Positions 1-8,893 are shown, counted from the stretch's first letter. The stretch: 64,000 nucleotides of DNA from Bailinhaonella thermotolerans (GCF_003594875.1 NZ_QZEY01000001.1:62001-126000), one strand, 5' to 3'. Notes: generated by a model from the sequence alone, not told the origin. Program-made: numbers and translations.

Positions 1-26
1 CGGCCCGCTGGCCATGGCCGCCTCGC

Positions 27-800
27 TCATGTCTCCTCCTCCACTTGGATCATCACGTGCGTGGTGAGCCGCTCGGCCGGGGTCGTCGCCGGATCGGACA
101 CGTACACCTCGCGCATCTGCCCGCGCGGGGTCAGCCCGTGGTCGCCGCACCAGGCCAGCACCGCGTGCGCGGTCAGCGGCACCTGGTCGTACGGCCCGCT
201 GTGCACCGCCGTGGCGAACAGCCCGCCCGGCAGCACCTCCTCGGCCGGCAGATCCCCGGCCGGGGCCGCCAGCATGACCGGCACCAGGTCCCCCAGATCC
301 AGCGGGAACACCCCGACCAGCGGCGCCGTCCCGGCCATCCGCGCCGCCAGCCGGCCCGCGCAGGCGGCGGCCCCGGCCCCGATCCGCGCCGGCGGCACGG
401 CGTCCCGCTCGACCAGCGCCCGCAGCGCCGTCTCCCGCACCAGCCGCACCTCCGGGGCGGGCAGCCCCTCGGCCAGCACCCGGTCCAGCGCCGCCAGGGA
501 GCGGCGGCGGCGGGCCAGGTCCTCCTCCATGCGCGCGCGGACCTTCTCCAGCTCGCCGGGCCGGCCCGCCAGCACCTCGCCGATCGCCGCCAGCGGCACC
601 TCCAGCGACCGCAGCAGCCCGATCGCCAGCGCCTCGCGGGCCTGCCCGCGCCGGTAGTACCGGTAGCCGCTGTCGGGGTCCACCCGGGCCGGCGGCAGCA
701 GCCCCAGCTCGTCGTAGTGCCGCAACTGCTTGACGCTCAACCGGCACAACCGGGCGAACCGCCCGATCGACACGAGTTCCTCATCCACGCGCTCAAGCAT
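27..800 (-). CDS. MerR-family regulator with GyrI-like ligand domain
   Basis: A transcription activator/repressor of the MerR family. The N-terminal part carries the winged HTH signature (SIGRFARLCRLSVKQLRHYDE, then GLLPPARVDPDSGYRYY), followed by a coiled-coil dimer helix rich in Arg/Glu. The last ~150 residues resemble the GyrI-like/BacA effector-binding fold (PLVGVFPLDLGDL, TTHVMIQVEEE). The ATG at 800 is used; a GTG at 788 would give a leaderless product, which suits a MerR promoter whose operator (801-825) lies just upstream. A further in-frame ATG at 815 lies inside that operator and is less likely. The ligand is unknown. No target gene is attached on the left, where only 26 bases are seen. 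Family assignment is firm, start less so. Confidence 0.88.
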   Translation of the reverse strand: MLERVDEELVSIGRFARLCRLSVKQLRHYDELGLLPPARVDPDSGYRYYRRGQAREALAIGLLRSLEVPLAAIGEVLAGRPGELEKVRARMEEDLARRRRSLAALDRVLAEGLPAPEVRLVRETALRALVERDAVPPARIGAGAAACAGRLAARMAGTAPLVGVFPLDLGDLVPVMLAAPAGDLPAEEVLPGGLFATAVHSGPYDQVPLTAHAVLAWCGDHGLTPRGQMREVYVSDPATTPAERLTTHVMIQVEEET

Positions 801-825
801 GGACGCTCCCACCATGGGAGAGTCC
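801..825. promoter_or_regulatory. MerR-type operator (25-bp inverted repeat)
   Basis: An odd-length palindrome with 11 of 12 base pairs matching outside the centre or nearly so (GGACGCTCCC on the left, GGGAGAGTCC on the right). It sits directly before the MerR start, with TTGGAC just upstream on the minus strand as a -35 candidate. Long spacers filled by a CTCCC/GGGAG dyad are typical of MerR-family drug-response promoters such as BmrR targets. Autoregulation is inferred. Confidence 0.65.
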
Positions 826-978
826 AACCCCCCGGCCCAGCCCCCATCCCAACCCCCGGTCCAACCCGCGGTCCAGGCCCCCGGCCGCGCCCGTGCCCGC
901 CGCTCCCCCGCGGCCCCGGCCAGGCCGCGCCCCCGGCGCGAGCCGTACGGCGGGCACGGCGGGCAGGGGCGGCGCGGC

Positions 979-2061
979 TCAGGCGGCGGAGGGGAGGCCG
1001 AGCAGGGCGCGCGCGGCGGCGCGGGCACGGGCCGGATGCTCCAGCACGTCGGCGCTGTCGGCGAACTGGTCCACGCACCCCACCGGCGGCAGCCCCCGGA
1101 TCCGCGCGTCGGTGACCCGGGACAGCAGGGCCTGGCTGAACCGCTCGGCGCCCAGCACGCGGAACGGCCGGCCGGCGAGCGCGCGCGGCTCGGGATCCAG
1201 CGGCTCGGTCAGCCCGAGCCGGTTGTGCAGCCCGGCCACCCGCCGGTACACCGCGCACAGGTGCTCCTCCCGCTCCCGCCAGGACGGGGCGGCCAGCACC
1301 CGCGCCAGCCCCTGGCCGATCTCGGCCGTGCCCGGCACCCGGCGGAACGCGCTGCCCAGCCATTTGGCGTACGGCGGGTAGCGGCGGCGGGCCAGCAGGC
1401 ACAACCGCATCAGGTCGCGGGCGAGCCGCCCGGCCACCACCGCCGAGCCGAGCTCGTCCCCGGCCTCGCCGCTGCGGGCCATGAACCCCTCCTCCCGCGC
1501 GACCCGCTGCCACTGGCAGGCCAGCACATAGGACCACAGCTCGCGGGGGTACCAGGCCAGCCGCTCGCGGACCGCGGTCAGCTCCCCCAGGTCGTCGTGG
1601 AACACCTCGCCGCCGACGCATCCGGCCAGCCGCTGCCACGGGGTGGCCAGCCAGTCCAGCAGGCCGGGCTCGCGGCGCGGGTCGAACCCCAGCTCCGCGC
1701 CGAACCAGCGCCCCACGTCGGTGACCACCACCTGAAGGCGGGGCGCCGCGTCGCCGGCGCGGGCGACGCGGGTCGGGTAGCCGCGGAAGTCGGCGGGCAG
1801 CAGGCCGGTCAGCGCGGCGGTCAGGCGCGGCGCGAGCCGTACCCGGTCGGCGGGGGTCAGGAACAGGTGCAGGCGGGGGCCCCACTCGCGGTCGGCGGAC
1901 CGGGGGGTGTCGAACCCCAGGACCTCCGACCCGGCCCCGACCAGCGCGGCCGCGTGGGGCAGGCCCGGGTAGGCGGTGTCGAGGGCGGGCCGTACGGCCT
2001 CGGCGTAGAAGCGGCGTGACAGTTCGAGGCCCGGCATGAACCCAGTCATCATGCTGGCCAC
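979..2061 (-). CDS. DUF4037 domain protein
   Basis: A 360-residue soluble protein that opens with FMPGLELSRRFYAEAVRP, the hallmark of DUF4037 proteins, whose N-terminal half resembles a nucleotidyltransferase fold. Asp-rich stretches follow (EVLGFDTPRSADREWGPRL, then LHLFL). No signal peptide or membrane segment is seen. The GTG at 2061 has AAGG four bases upstream; ATG codons at 2052 and 2049 are alternatives. It is transcribed towards the MerR gene but the 163-bp gap between them makes a shared operon uncertain. The biochemical role of the family is not known to me; some members occur near resistance genes. Family assignment good, function open. Confidence 0.8.
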   Translation of the reverse strand: MASMMTGFMPGLELSRRFYAEAVRPALDTAYPGLPHAAALVGAGSEVLGFDTPRSADREWGPRLHLFLTPADRVRLAPRLTAALTGLLPADFRGYPTRVARAGDAAPRLQVVVTDVGRWFGAELGFDPRREPGLLDWLATPWQRLAGCVGGEVFHDDLGELTAVRERLAWYPRELWSYVLACQWQRVAREEGFMARSGEAGDELGSAVVAGRLARDLMRLCLLARRRYPPYAKWLGSAFRRVPGTAEIGQGLARVLAAPSWREREEHLCAVYRRVAGLHNRLGLTEPLDPEPRALAGRPFRVLGAERFSQALLSRVTDARIRGLPPVGCVDQFADSADVLEHPARARAAARALLGLPSAA

Positions 2062-2152
2062 TGTGCCTTACGTGTTGTGTCCGTTTCAGCCGGTTTTCCG
2101 GCGGGGCCCTGGCCCGGGCTTTTCCGCAGGTGCTTGTGGTTTTGAGGGTCAG

Positions 2153-2170
2153 TGAGGGTTAACTCCCTCA
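2153..2170. promoter_or_regulatory. Dyad TGAGGG-N6-CCCTCA
   Basis: Six-base inverted arms around TTAACT in the divergent gap between the DUF4037 and VOC genes. Together with the 18-bp element at 2178 and the palindrome at 2211, the gap holds three dyad signals in 83 bp, so it is likely a shared regulatory region. No bound protein can be named. Confidence 0.35.
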
Positions 2171-2177
2171 AGCTCGA

Positions 2178-2195
2178 CCTTTACAACGTAGATCA
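2178..2195 (+). repeat. 18-bp intergenic element, copy 1 (CCTTTACAACGTAGATCA)
   Basis: First of four copies of CCTTTACAAnGTAGATCA in the window. The core TTTAC-N3-GTAGA is an imperfect dyad. This is the only copy in a divergent gap, 111 bp upstream of the VOC start and 117 bp from the DUF4037 start. In DNA this GC-rich an exact AT-rich 18-mer is conspicuous. The TACA-n-TGTA core resembles BlaI/MecI/CopY-type operators, which is an inference only. Confidence 0.75.
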
Positions 2196-2210
2196 GGTTA
2201 AATCGGACAT

Positions 2211-2235
2211 ATACCTGACGTGAGGTGTCAGGTAT
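2211..2235. promoter_or_regulatory. Palindromic operator upstream of VOC gene
   Basis: Perfect nine-base arms, ATACCTGAC and GTCAGGTAT, separated by seven bases, ending 71 bp before the VOC start codon. The sequence is AT-richer than its surroundings and lies where a promoter for the VOC gene is expected. It is likely bound by a dimeric repressor encoded elsewhere. Confidence 0.55.
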
Positions 2236-2305
2236 GGCTGCCAGGATCGCTCTCAGCGCCCCGATCCGCGGGGCCCCGATTCCGCGATACAAGGAAAGGC
2301 CTCCC

Positions 2306-2677
2306 ATGACCAACGGTGTCGCCACGCTCGCCATGGTGTCCCTGGACTGCGGCGATCCCGCCGCGCTCGCCCGCTTCTACGCCCAGGTCCTGGGCTGGGA
2401 GGTGACCCACAGCCAGGACGAGTACGCCATGATCACCAGCCCGGACGGCGTCAGCCTCGGCTTCGGCCGCGTCGAGGACTACCAGCCGCCCCGCTGGCCC
2501 GACCCCTCCTCCCCCAAGCGCTTCCACCTCGACTTCTACGTCGACGACCTGGACAAGGCCCAGGAGCGCTGCGTCGAGCTCGGCGCGAGCGTGGCGGAGT
2601 TCCAGCCCGGCGGCGACCGGTGGCGCGTCCTGCTCGACCCCGCCGGCCACCCGTTCGACATCTGCCTCAAGAGCTGA
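2306..2677 (+). CDS. VOC-family (glyoxalase-like) protein
   Basis: A 123-residue protein of the vicinal oxygen chelate superfamily. It shows the two-module pattern: VSLDCGDPAALARFYAQVLGW at the start, then FHLDFYVDDLDKAQERCVELG, ending in WRVLLDPAGHPFDICL. The ATG at 2306 follows a strong ribosome site, AAGGAAAGG at 2291-2299. Longer upstream in-frame ATGs have no such site and would run into the operator at 2211-2235. Such proteins act as glyoxalases, dioxygenases or antibiotic-binding proteins; the substrate cannot be read from sequence. It stands alone between a palindromic promoter region and a strong bidirectional terminator. Confidence 0.9.
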   Translation: MTNGVATLAMVSLDCGDPAALARFYAQVLGWEVTHSQDEYAMITSPDGVSLGFGRVEDYQPPRWPDPSSPKRFHLDFYVDDLDKAQERCVELGASVAEFQPGGDRWRVLLDPAGHPFDICLKS

Positions 2678-2710
2678 CCCGGGGCCGGCCCGCTGGGGCC
2701 GGCCTCCGCG

Positions 2711-2745
2711 GCTGAGCGCCCCGGGCCGTGCCCGGGGCGCTCAGC
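2711..2745. terminator. Bidirectional terminator hairpin
   Basis: Perfect 15-bp stem (GCTGAGCGCCCCGGG and its complement) with a five-base loop, placed between the convergent VOC and acyltransferase genes. No U-tract follows, as is usual in high-GC actinomycetes. Confidence 0.8.
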
Positions 2746-2756
2746 CGTCCCCCGAC

Positions 2757-3440
2757 TCAGTCCGCGCCCGCCTCCCCCTTCCCCTGGCGGCGGGCCGGGC
2801 CGGGACTGTAGGAGTCGACGTACGGCAGGCCCGACAGGCGGGTCAGCTCGGCCATGATCTCGTCGGTCACCGCGCGCAGCGTCTGGTGGTCCTGCTCACC
2901 CGTGAACGTCATCGGCTTGCCGAAGGTGATCTCGACCCGGGGGAAACGCGGCAGCCCGCCCCGCCAGCTCACCCGGTCGGTGCCGCGCACCGCGCACGGC
3001 ACCACGGGCGCCCCGGTGCGCAGCGCCAGCCGCGCCACCCCCGTCCTGCCCCGGTAGATCCGCCCGTCCGGCGAGCGGGTGCCCTCGGGGTAGATCCCGA
3101 AGACCCGCCCCTCCCCCAGCACCCGCGCGGCCGTGTCCAGCGCGGCCGCCGCCGCCCGCCCGCCGGTGCGGTCCACCGGGATCGTCCCCACGCCCCGGAA
3201 GAACGCGTTCATCAGCCGCCCGCGCAGCCCCGGCGTGGTGAAGTACTCGTTCTTGCCCAGGAACACGATCGGCCGCGGCGTGGTCAGCGGCACGAAGAAG
3301 GAGTCGGCGAACGCCGGATGGTTCGGCGCCACGATCACCGGGCCGGTCGCCGGCACGTTCTCGCGGCCCACCACCCGCGGCCGGTACAGCACCCGCAGCA
3401 CGGGGCCGAGCAGGACGTGCTTGAGCAGCCAGAACAACAC
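2757..3440 (-). CDS. 1-acyl-sn-glycerol-3-phosphate acyltransferase (PlsC-like)
   Basis: Acyl-CoA/ACP-dependent acyltransferase that adds the second fatty acid in phospholipid synthesis, at the inner membrane face. Motif I NHPAFAD (HX4D) carries the catalytic His and Asp, and motif III IYPEGTRS binds the glycerol phosphate. A hydrophobic N-terminal stretch (VLFWLLKHVLLGPVLRVLY) is the membrane anchor. The GTG at 3440 is chosen because GAAAGGAA lies eight bases upstream on the coding strand; the longer reading to 3515 adds 25 Gly-rich residues that do not fit the family. Length about 227 residues is normal. It is monocistronic. Confidence 0.9.
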   Translation of the reverse strand: MLFWLLKHVLLGPVLRVLYRPRVVGRENVPATGPVIVAPNHPAFADSFFVPLTTPRPIVFLGKNEYFTTPGLRGRLMNAFFRGVGTIPVDRTGGRAAAAALDTAARVLGEGRVFGIYPEGTRSPDGRIYRGRTGVARLALRTGAPVVPCAVRGTDRVSWRGGLPRFPRVEITFGKPMTFTGEQDHQTLRAVTDEIMAELTRLSGLPYVDSYSPGPARRQGKGEAGAD

Positions 3441-3731
3441 CCGGGGGTTCCTTTCAGGAAAGAGACCTCCCCACCCTGCCCTCCCCGCGCCCCGCCCGGT
3501 CCCGCCGGACGCCACAACATCACCCCCGCAATCTTGTGCCTCCCGGACAAAGCCCCGCGAGCCGTACGGCTCCCGCCCGCCGTACCCCCGGGGCGGGGGC
3601 CACCCGGACCGCCGCCCGGACCGCCGGGCGGCCGGCGCGGGGCGGCGACGCGGCGGGGGCCGTCAGGCGGGCCGGGCGTTGATGGCCGCCCCGGAACGTG
3701 CGAGGGTGGTCAGCGGCAGAGGGGTCGAGCG

Positions 3732-4715
3732 ATGAGATCGTTCACGGGAAGGCTGGCCGTCGTCACCGGAGGCGGCGCCGGGATGGGACGCGAACTGGTC
3801 GTCCGGCTGGCCGCCGAAGGCTGTTCGGTCGCCGCGTGCGACCTCGACGAGGCCGGGCTGGCCGTCACCGCCGAGCGCGCCGCCCGGGCCACCCGCGCCG
3901 CCTCCGGCGCCGACGTGCGGGTCACCGTCCACCGCTGCGACGTGGCGGACGAGGCCCAGGTGACGAGGTTCCGCGACGAGGTGGTCGAGCGGCACCGGAC
4001 CGGCCACATCAACCTGCTGTTCAACAACGCCGGCATCGGCGGCGGCGGCAGCTTCGTCACCAGCCCGCGAGCCGAGTGGGAGCGCACGTTCGGCGTCTGC
4101 TGGGGCGGGGTGTACCACTGCACGCGCGCGTTCATGCCGCTCCTGATCGCCAGTGACGAGGGGTGCCTGGTCAACACCAGCAGCGTCCACGGGTTCTGGG
4201 CGGCCGGCCCCGGGGTGCCGATGAGCGCCTACAGCGCGGCCAAGTTCGCCGTGAAGGGCTTCTCCGAGGCGATGCTGACGGACCTGCGGATCAACGCGCC
4301 GCACGTACGGGTCGCGCTGGTGATGCCGGGGCACGTCGGCACGGAGATCGTGATCAACTCCCGCCGGATCCACGGCTACTCCGATCCTGAGGACATGACC
4401 GCCGAGGAGCTCGCGCAGGCCCGCGTGCTCGCCGCCGCCGCCGCGGGCGTTCCCGCCGAACGGCTGAGCGATGAGCAGGTCCGGGACGCGGTCAAGAGCA
4501 TGGGTGAGTGGTTTCGCGACAGCGCGCCGCTGTCGGCCGCCGACGCCGCGGCCGTCATCCTCGATGGCGTGCGCGCCGGCACGTGGCGCATCCTGGTCGG
4601 CGAGGACGCCCGCGCGCTCGACGCGGCGATGCGCGCCGACCCGCTGGACCTGTACCGGCCCGGCAGCCCGACCCTGGCGGCCGTGTTCCCCGACCTGCCC
4701 CGCCGCGAGGAGTGA
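3732..4715 (+). CDS. Short-chain dehydrogenase/reductase
   Basis: NAD(P)-dependent oxidoreductase of the classical SDR family. TGGGAGMG (residues 12-19) binds the cofactor, NNAG lies at 98-101, a Ser at 150/151 and the YSAAK at 167-171 form the catalytic set. The protein is 327 residues, longer than the usual ~250, with a C-terminal helical extension found in a subgroup of actinobacterial and mycobacterial SDRs. An acidic residue after the second strand (ACDLDE) favours NAD over NADP. It starts at ATG 3732, preceded by AGAGGGG. The gene is divergent from the acyltransferase, with no partner; the substrate is unknown. Confidence 0.9.
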   Translation: MRSFTGRLAVVTGGGAGMGRELVVRLAAEGCSVAACDLDEAGLAVTAERAARATRAASGADVRVTVHRCDVADEAQVTRFRDEVVERHRTGHINLLFNNAGIGGGGSFVTSPRAEWERTFGVCWGGVYHCTRAFMPLLIASDEGCLVNTSSVHGFWAAGPGVPMSAYSAAKFAVKGFSEAMLTDLRINAPHVRVALVMPGHVGTEIVINSRRIHGYSDPEDMTAEELAQARVLAAAAAGVPAERLSDEQVRDAVKSMGEWFRDSAPLSAADAAAVILDGVRAGTWRILVGEDARALDAAMRADPLDLYRPGSPTLAAVFPDLPRREE

Positions 4716-4853
4716 CCCGCACGCCGGCGCCTCCCGCGACGCGGCGCTCGGCGCAGGACCTGGGCTCGGTCCCGCCGGCGTCCGCCGCGGACCCGCGGTC
4801 CGGGCCCGCCCCTCGCCCGGGAGCGCGGCTTAGGGTCGTTCGGTGCCGGACGC

Positions 4854-6800
4854 TCACTTCGGGGGGAACACGTTGAAGCTGAGCTGGTCGTGCCGGTAGA
4901 AGTGCGAGGGGTTGCGCTGGGAGCAGAGCAGTTCGATCCGGTCGGGGGCCGCCAGGTAGACGCCGGCCCCGAAGCGGAAGTGCAGCCAGGCGGTGGTGCC
5001 GCCGCTGACGGTCGTCTTGGGGTACTCCTGCTTCTTGGTGAGGGTACGGGCGTCCAGGTCGACGTCGTAGCGGTAGAGGACGTCGGCGTAACTCCCCACG
5101 CTCCCGGTCGAGGTGAGCGACAGCAGGTGGACCGCTCCGGAGGTGTCGGTCAGCAGTGCCATGCTGTCCGGGCCGGGTGAGCCGGTGCGTGCCCGGAACC
5201 GCTCGGTGAACCGGCAGTCGGGAGACCACAGCGGCGCGCGGGTGGACTCCAGGAACGTGACCTCGCCGTCGTCGTAGACGCCGAGCAGATAGCGCCGGTC
5301 CGCGCCCGTCCCGATCGTGGTCAGCCCGGCGGCCCCGGCCCGCTTCGGGGCCCTGATCGGTGCGCCCACCTGGATCGGCAGGGCGCCCGAGGCGGTCGGC
5401 CGCAGGTCGTAGCAGAGCACGACGCCCCGGTCGGCGTTCTCTGCGGCCAGGACCAGGTAGTCGCCGAGCACCTGACAGCCGCCGGGGTGGTCGAGGTCGT
5501 TCTCCGGCAGCGGGAAGGAGTAGGGCAGCGGACCTTCCAGGTCCAACGGGGTGAGGTGCACCCAGCCGGGCTCCCCGGCGGAGGCGGACCGTGACAGGAC
5601 GTAACGATCGCGGTAGCGCACCATCGACTGCAGGTGGTTCGGCAGGCTGCTGACGAAGTTGTCGAACAGGGTGACCCGGTATTCCCCCGTCTCCCGGATC
5701 CGGCCCAGCGCACCCGGCACGTCCCGGGCCGGGAAGCCCCAGGGGTCGGGGGCGAGCACGTCCCTGGTATGGATCGCATGGCCCGCGTCCTGGTGGGCCA
5801 GCGTCGCATGGTACCCGCGGGGCAGGACGGCCGGTGGCGACGCGGCGTCGGAGACGACGCTCGGGCCGATCTCGTACCGCCAGGTGGTCCCGTCGGTCGT
5901 CCCGACGATCATGTAGGCCTGCTGGCTGAGACTGTGGGCCACCACCGCCAGGCGGTCGGGCAGCACCATCGGGACGGCGGGCCCGGTCAGTGGTTGCGGC
6001 AACCTGACCGGAGCCGACCAGGGGCCGTCCGGCCGCCTGCGCACGGCGACCGCCAGCCGCTCGCGGCCCTCCCCCTGGCCGTCCGTCACGAACGCGTACA
6101 GCGCGGAGCCGTGCACCGCCGCGGTCGGCGGCATCAGGGAGGGCCCCTCACCGAGCAGCCCGAAGTCCGACCAGTCCCACCCGTTCCCCGCGCTGAGGTG
6201 CCAGGGGCGGTCGTCGGACGGACGGTGGGCCAGCACGTGCAGGCGATCCTCGAAGACCACCGGAAACGGGGTCGTCTTGGTGCGGCAGCGCTCGTCGAGG
6301 GCGGTGAGGTTCTGCTCGGGACGCAGCCATCGCTCACCGTCACCGACGAGGACGTACACGGTGCCGGCGGCGGAGGCACCCCGATAGAACAGGTACAGCT
6401 CCTCCAGGAACACCACGGGCGCCGGCTGGTGGGACGTCAGAGCCGGAACCCGGGACCCCTCGGTCCAGGTGTCCCCGTCCAGGGTGGAGGACAGCCACAT
6501 CGAGTGCGTCTCCTGCCTGGGCGTGCCCCGGACGATCACGGCGAGCCGATCGCCCACGACCACGGGCACAGGGGTGTCGATGCCCGTCAGGCCGGTCTTG
6601 GCGGTCAGCGACTGCGACGCCGACCAGAGCATGCCGTCGGCCGAGGTGCAGTAGCGCAGCTCATCCGATCCCGCCTGCCGGTAGAACAGGTACACGACGT
6701 CGCGGAACCACGCCAGCCCGGGCCGGTCCATCGACTTCACCCTGGGGTCGTCGCTGACGTCGACGACCCAGCTGTACACCAGCTCCGGCGGCTCGGCCAC
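4854..6800 (-). CDS. Uncharacterised two-propeller-like protein
   Basis: A 648-residue protein that I cannot place in a named family. It is built from short beta-rich repeats: blocks such as RPGLAWFRDVVYLFYRQ, PAPVVFLEELYLFYRG and TTPFPVVFEDRLHVLAHR recur about every 50 residues in the first ~330 residues. This is the pattern of a sialidase/fucolectin-type beta-propeller. A second region (from about residue 340) has propeller-like strands around DVLYRYDVDLDARTLTK. No signal peptide, membrane segment or catalytic motif is visible. The GTG at 6800 has a perfect AGGAGG seven bases upstream, so longer starts are rejected. It stands alone between convergent and intergenic DNA. Possibly a carbohydrate-binding or protein-binding scaffold. 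Confidence 0.75.
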   Translation of the reverse strand: MAEPPELVYSWVVDVSDDPRVKSMDRPGLAWFRDVVYLFYRQAGSDELRYCTSADGMLWSASQSLTAKTGLTGIDTPVPVVVGDRLAVIVRGTPRQETHSMWLSSTLDGDTWTEGSRVPALTSHQPAPVVFLEELYLFYRGASAAGTVYVLVGDGERWLRPEQNLTALDERCRTKTTPFPVVFEDRLHVLAHRPSDDRPWHLSAGNGWDWSDFGLLGEGPSLMPPTAAVHGSALYAFVTDGQGEGRERLAVAVRRRPDGPWSAPVRLPQPLTGPAVPMVLPDRLAVVAHSLSQQAYMIVGTTDGTTWRYEIGPSVVSDAASPPAVLPRGYHATLAHQDAGHAIHTRDVLAPDPWGFPARDVPGALGRIRETGEYRVTLFDNFVSSLPNHLQSMVRYRDRYVLSRSASAGEPGWVHLTPLDLEGPLPYSFPLPENDLDHPGGCQVLGDYLVLAAENADRGVVLCYDLRPTASGALPIQVGAPIRAPKRAGAAGLTTIGTGADRRYLLGVYDDGEVTFLESTRAPLWSPDCRFTERFRARTGSPGPDSMALLTDTSGAVHLLSLTSTGSVGSYADVLYRYDVDLDARTLTKKQEYPKTTVSGGTTAWLHFRFGAGVYLAAPDRIELLCSQRNPSHFYRHDQLSFNVFPPK

Positions 6801-7264
6801 GGGACTGCCTCCTGAACCGTTCCCATCATGCGAAGGACTCCCGGCCCCTGGCGGCACGAACGCCTCCGCCGTCGGCCGGCAGCTCGGTCCGGCATGCGGG
6901 ACATGGACCGGCCATGCTCCGCGAAACCCGCCGCCACCAGGCAAAATCGTACTGCCGGGCAGCGCGCTGATGGGTAAGCCGAAGGGAATGAGACGGCCAT
7001 CGCTCCGGCGAGGAATGCCAGGTCGCCACGGCACGACCCCGTCGTCGGCGGCCGGGCCCGCGCACAGCCGCCCTCGCGCGGTCGCCGGCCTGATCCGCGT
7101 CGCGGCACGTCTGTGAACGCCCGTCCCGGAGCCGGGCCGTACGGCGGCCGCACGCGCAGGCGTGTGGCGGGCCGAGGGGCACAGGACGCCGGCCTCGCCC
7201 GGGCCCCCGGTCAGACGGAGGCGTGCTCGGCCGGCTCGTGGCCGTCTCGTGGCCGCCTCGGGCG
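6801..7264. other. Intergenic region without supported gene
   Basis: 464 bp between the 5' end of the propeller-like gene and the 3' end of the LysR gene. Open frames here lack ribosome sites and family features. It should hold the promoter of the propeller-like gene; no clear -35/-10 pair was found. It contains one copy of the GCCGTACGGC palindrome (7136-7145). Confidence 0.6.
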
Positions 7265-8167
7265 TCAGTCCGGCAGCCAGCGCAGCTCGTGCGCCAGGGT
7301 TGCGGCGACGGCGCGGACGCGGCGGTGCAGTGGCGACGGCTCGCGTGGGAGGACCAGGTGGAACGTCAGGCTGGGCGCGTCCCGCAGCGGCCGCCAGGTG
7401 ATGCCGGCCGGTGACGCCGAGACCGCGGTCTCCCCGGCCGGGGCGAGGGTGACCCCGTCGCGCAGGTCGCGCTGAGACAGGTCGAAAGAGACCGCGGGCG
7501 TGCGGAATCGGGGGTGGGGCCGGGTGTCCCGGAACAGCGCGGAAAGCTGATCGTGGATCACGGGGTTGGCCGCACGGTCCGGGAGCCGCAGCGGATACGC
7601 GGCCGCGTCGGCGATCTCGATCTCGGCGTGTCCGGCCAGCGGATGGTGCTGCGCCAGCTGGACCCCGACGCGCTCACGCCGCAGCGGGAACCGGCGCACG
7701 CCGCGGCCCGGCTGTTCACCGCGGGTGATCCCGGCATCGATGCGGCCGTCGGCGACCGCGGGGGTGATCTCCGGGGTCGCCATCGGGACCGCGCCGACCT
7801 CGAGTCCGCTGGTGCCGCGCGTCAGCCTGTCCACCAGGGCCGGCGCCGTCTCGGCCCCGGCGCTGAGGCTGTATCCGAGGCGCAGCGTGCCGAGCTCACC
7901 GGCCGCCGCGCTCCGGGCGGCGGCCCAGGCCCGGTCCAGCGCCGCCAGCGCGGGCGGGGCGGACTCCGCCAAAGCCGCCCCGGCCGGGGTCAAGACGACG
8001 CTCCGCGTGTCGCGGACCAGCAGGGCCGTGCCGAGTTCCGCCTCCAGCCGGCGCATCCGGGCGCTGAGCGCGGGCTGCGCGATACCGATCCGGGCGGCGG
8101 CGCGGGTGAAGTTCAACTCCTGCGCCAGCACCAGGAAGTACCGCAGGCTCACCGTGTCCGGCGCCAC
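7265..8167 (-). CDS. LysR-family transcriptional regulator
   Basis: LysR regulator of 300 residues. The N-terminal HTH reads LRYFLVLAQELNFTRAAARI, then GIAQPALSARMRRLEAELG, followed by the effector-binding domain with LRLGYSLSAGAETAPALV. The GTG at 8167 is preceded by GGGAGGG and begins a few residues before the HTH, as is usual; the longer reading to 8239 is rejected. The upstream gap towards the divergent DUF1330 gene contains AACG-ATC-CGTT (8189-8199), a plausible LysR site. It probably controls itself and the DUF1330 gene. The inducer is unknown. Confidence 0.9.
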   Translation of the reverse strand: MAPDTVSLRYFLVLAQELNFTRAAARIGIAQPALSARMRRLEAELGTALLVRDTRSVVLTPAGAALAESAPPALAALDRAWAAARSAAAGELGTLRLGYSLSAGAETAPALVDRLTRGTSGLEVGAVPMATPEITPAVADGRIDAGITRGEQPGRGVRRFPLRRERVGVQLAQHHPLAGHAEIEIADAAAYPLRLPDRAANPVIHDQLSALFRDTRPHPRFRTPAVSFDLSQRDLRDGVTLAPAGETAVSASPAGITWRPLRDAPSLTFHLVLPREPSPLHRRVRAVAATLAHELRWLPD

Positions 8168-8390
8168 GTGCCCTCCCGGCCGATTGATAACGATCCGTTC
8201 TGAGTCTAGCCCGTATTGGTCTTTCCCCCGGCCGGACATCGGGCCCTAACCTGCGGATATGGCGATCGACCGGCCGAAGTGCCGGCCACGGCGCCGGTCG
8301 CAGTGCCGGTCGCAGTGCCGGTCGCCGGGATCGATCGATTCGAGTGTCCATGCGACGTCGGACGTGTCCGGCCGAACACAGGAGGTTTCC

Positions 8391-8696
8391 ATGGCCAAGG
8401 GTTACTGGGTCAGCGTCTACCCCGTCATCTCCGACCCTGAGAGGCTGGCCGTCTACGACGGGCTGGCCCGGCTGGCCGTCCAGGCCGCGGGCGGGCGCAG
8501 CCTGTCCCTCCTCCCCTCCGACGGCGGTCGAGTCGTCGCCCACGAGGCCGGAATCCCGGAGCGCGTCGTCCTGATCGAGTTCGACAGCTTTGAACAGGCC
8601 GTCGCGGCATACGAGAGCGAGGCGTACCAGAAGGCGCTGGCGGCCCTCCCCGACGGCTTCCGGCGCGACTTCCGCATCATCGAAGGCCTCGGCTGA
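8391..8696 (+). CDS. DUF1330 domain protein
   Basis: A 101-residue single-domain protein of the DUF1330 family, a dimeric alpha/beta-barrel fold related to antibiotic-biosynthesis monooxygenases. MAKGYWVSVYPVISDPERLA and the late VVLIEFDSFEQAVAAYES, followed by YQKAL, are diagnostic. The ATG at 8391 has AGGAGG with good spacing. It is divergent from a LysR gene that likely regulates it. Enzymatic function in this family is mostly unproven. About 60-100 bp upstream is a small run of three GCCGGTCGCAGT-like repeats (about 8297-8330) of unknown meaning. Confidence 0.88.
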   Translation: MAKGYWVSVYPVISDPERLAVYDGLARLAVQAAGGRSLSLLPSDGGRVVAHEAGIPERVVLIEFDSFEQAVAAYESEAYQKALAALPDGFRRDFRIIEGLG

Positions 8697-8893
8697 CCGG
8701 CAGGGCCCGGCCATCGCCGAACGGGTGACCGCGCGACTCCCTCGGCCCGGACGCCCTGACCCTGTGGACCGGCCCCGCCTGGCCCGCCCCGCCTCCGTCC
8801 CATGCCCGCGGCCGGCGCGACGGCCCGGCCGGCCCGGCCGGAACGCCGGGGCCCGGGGCCCGGGACCGCGCCGCGGCGGTGGACCGCGGGCTT

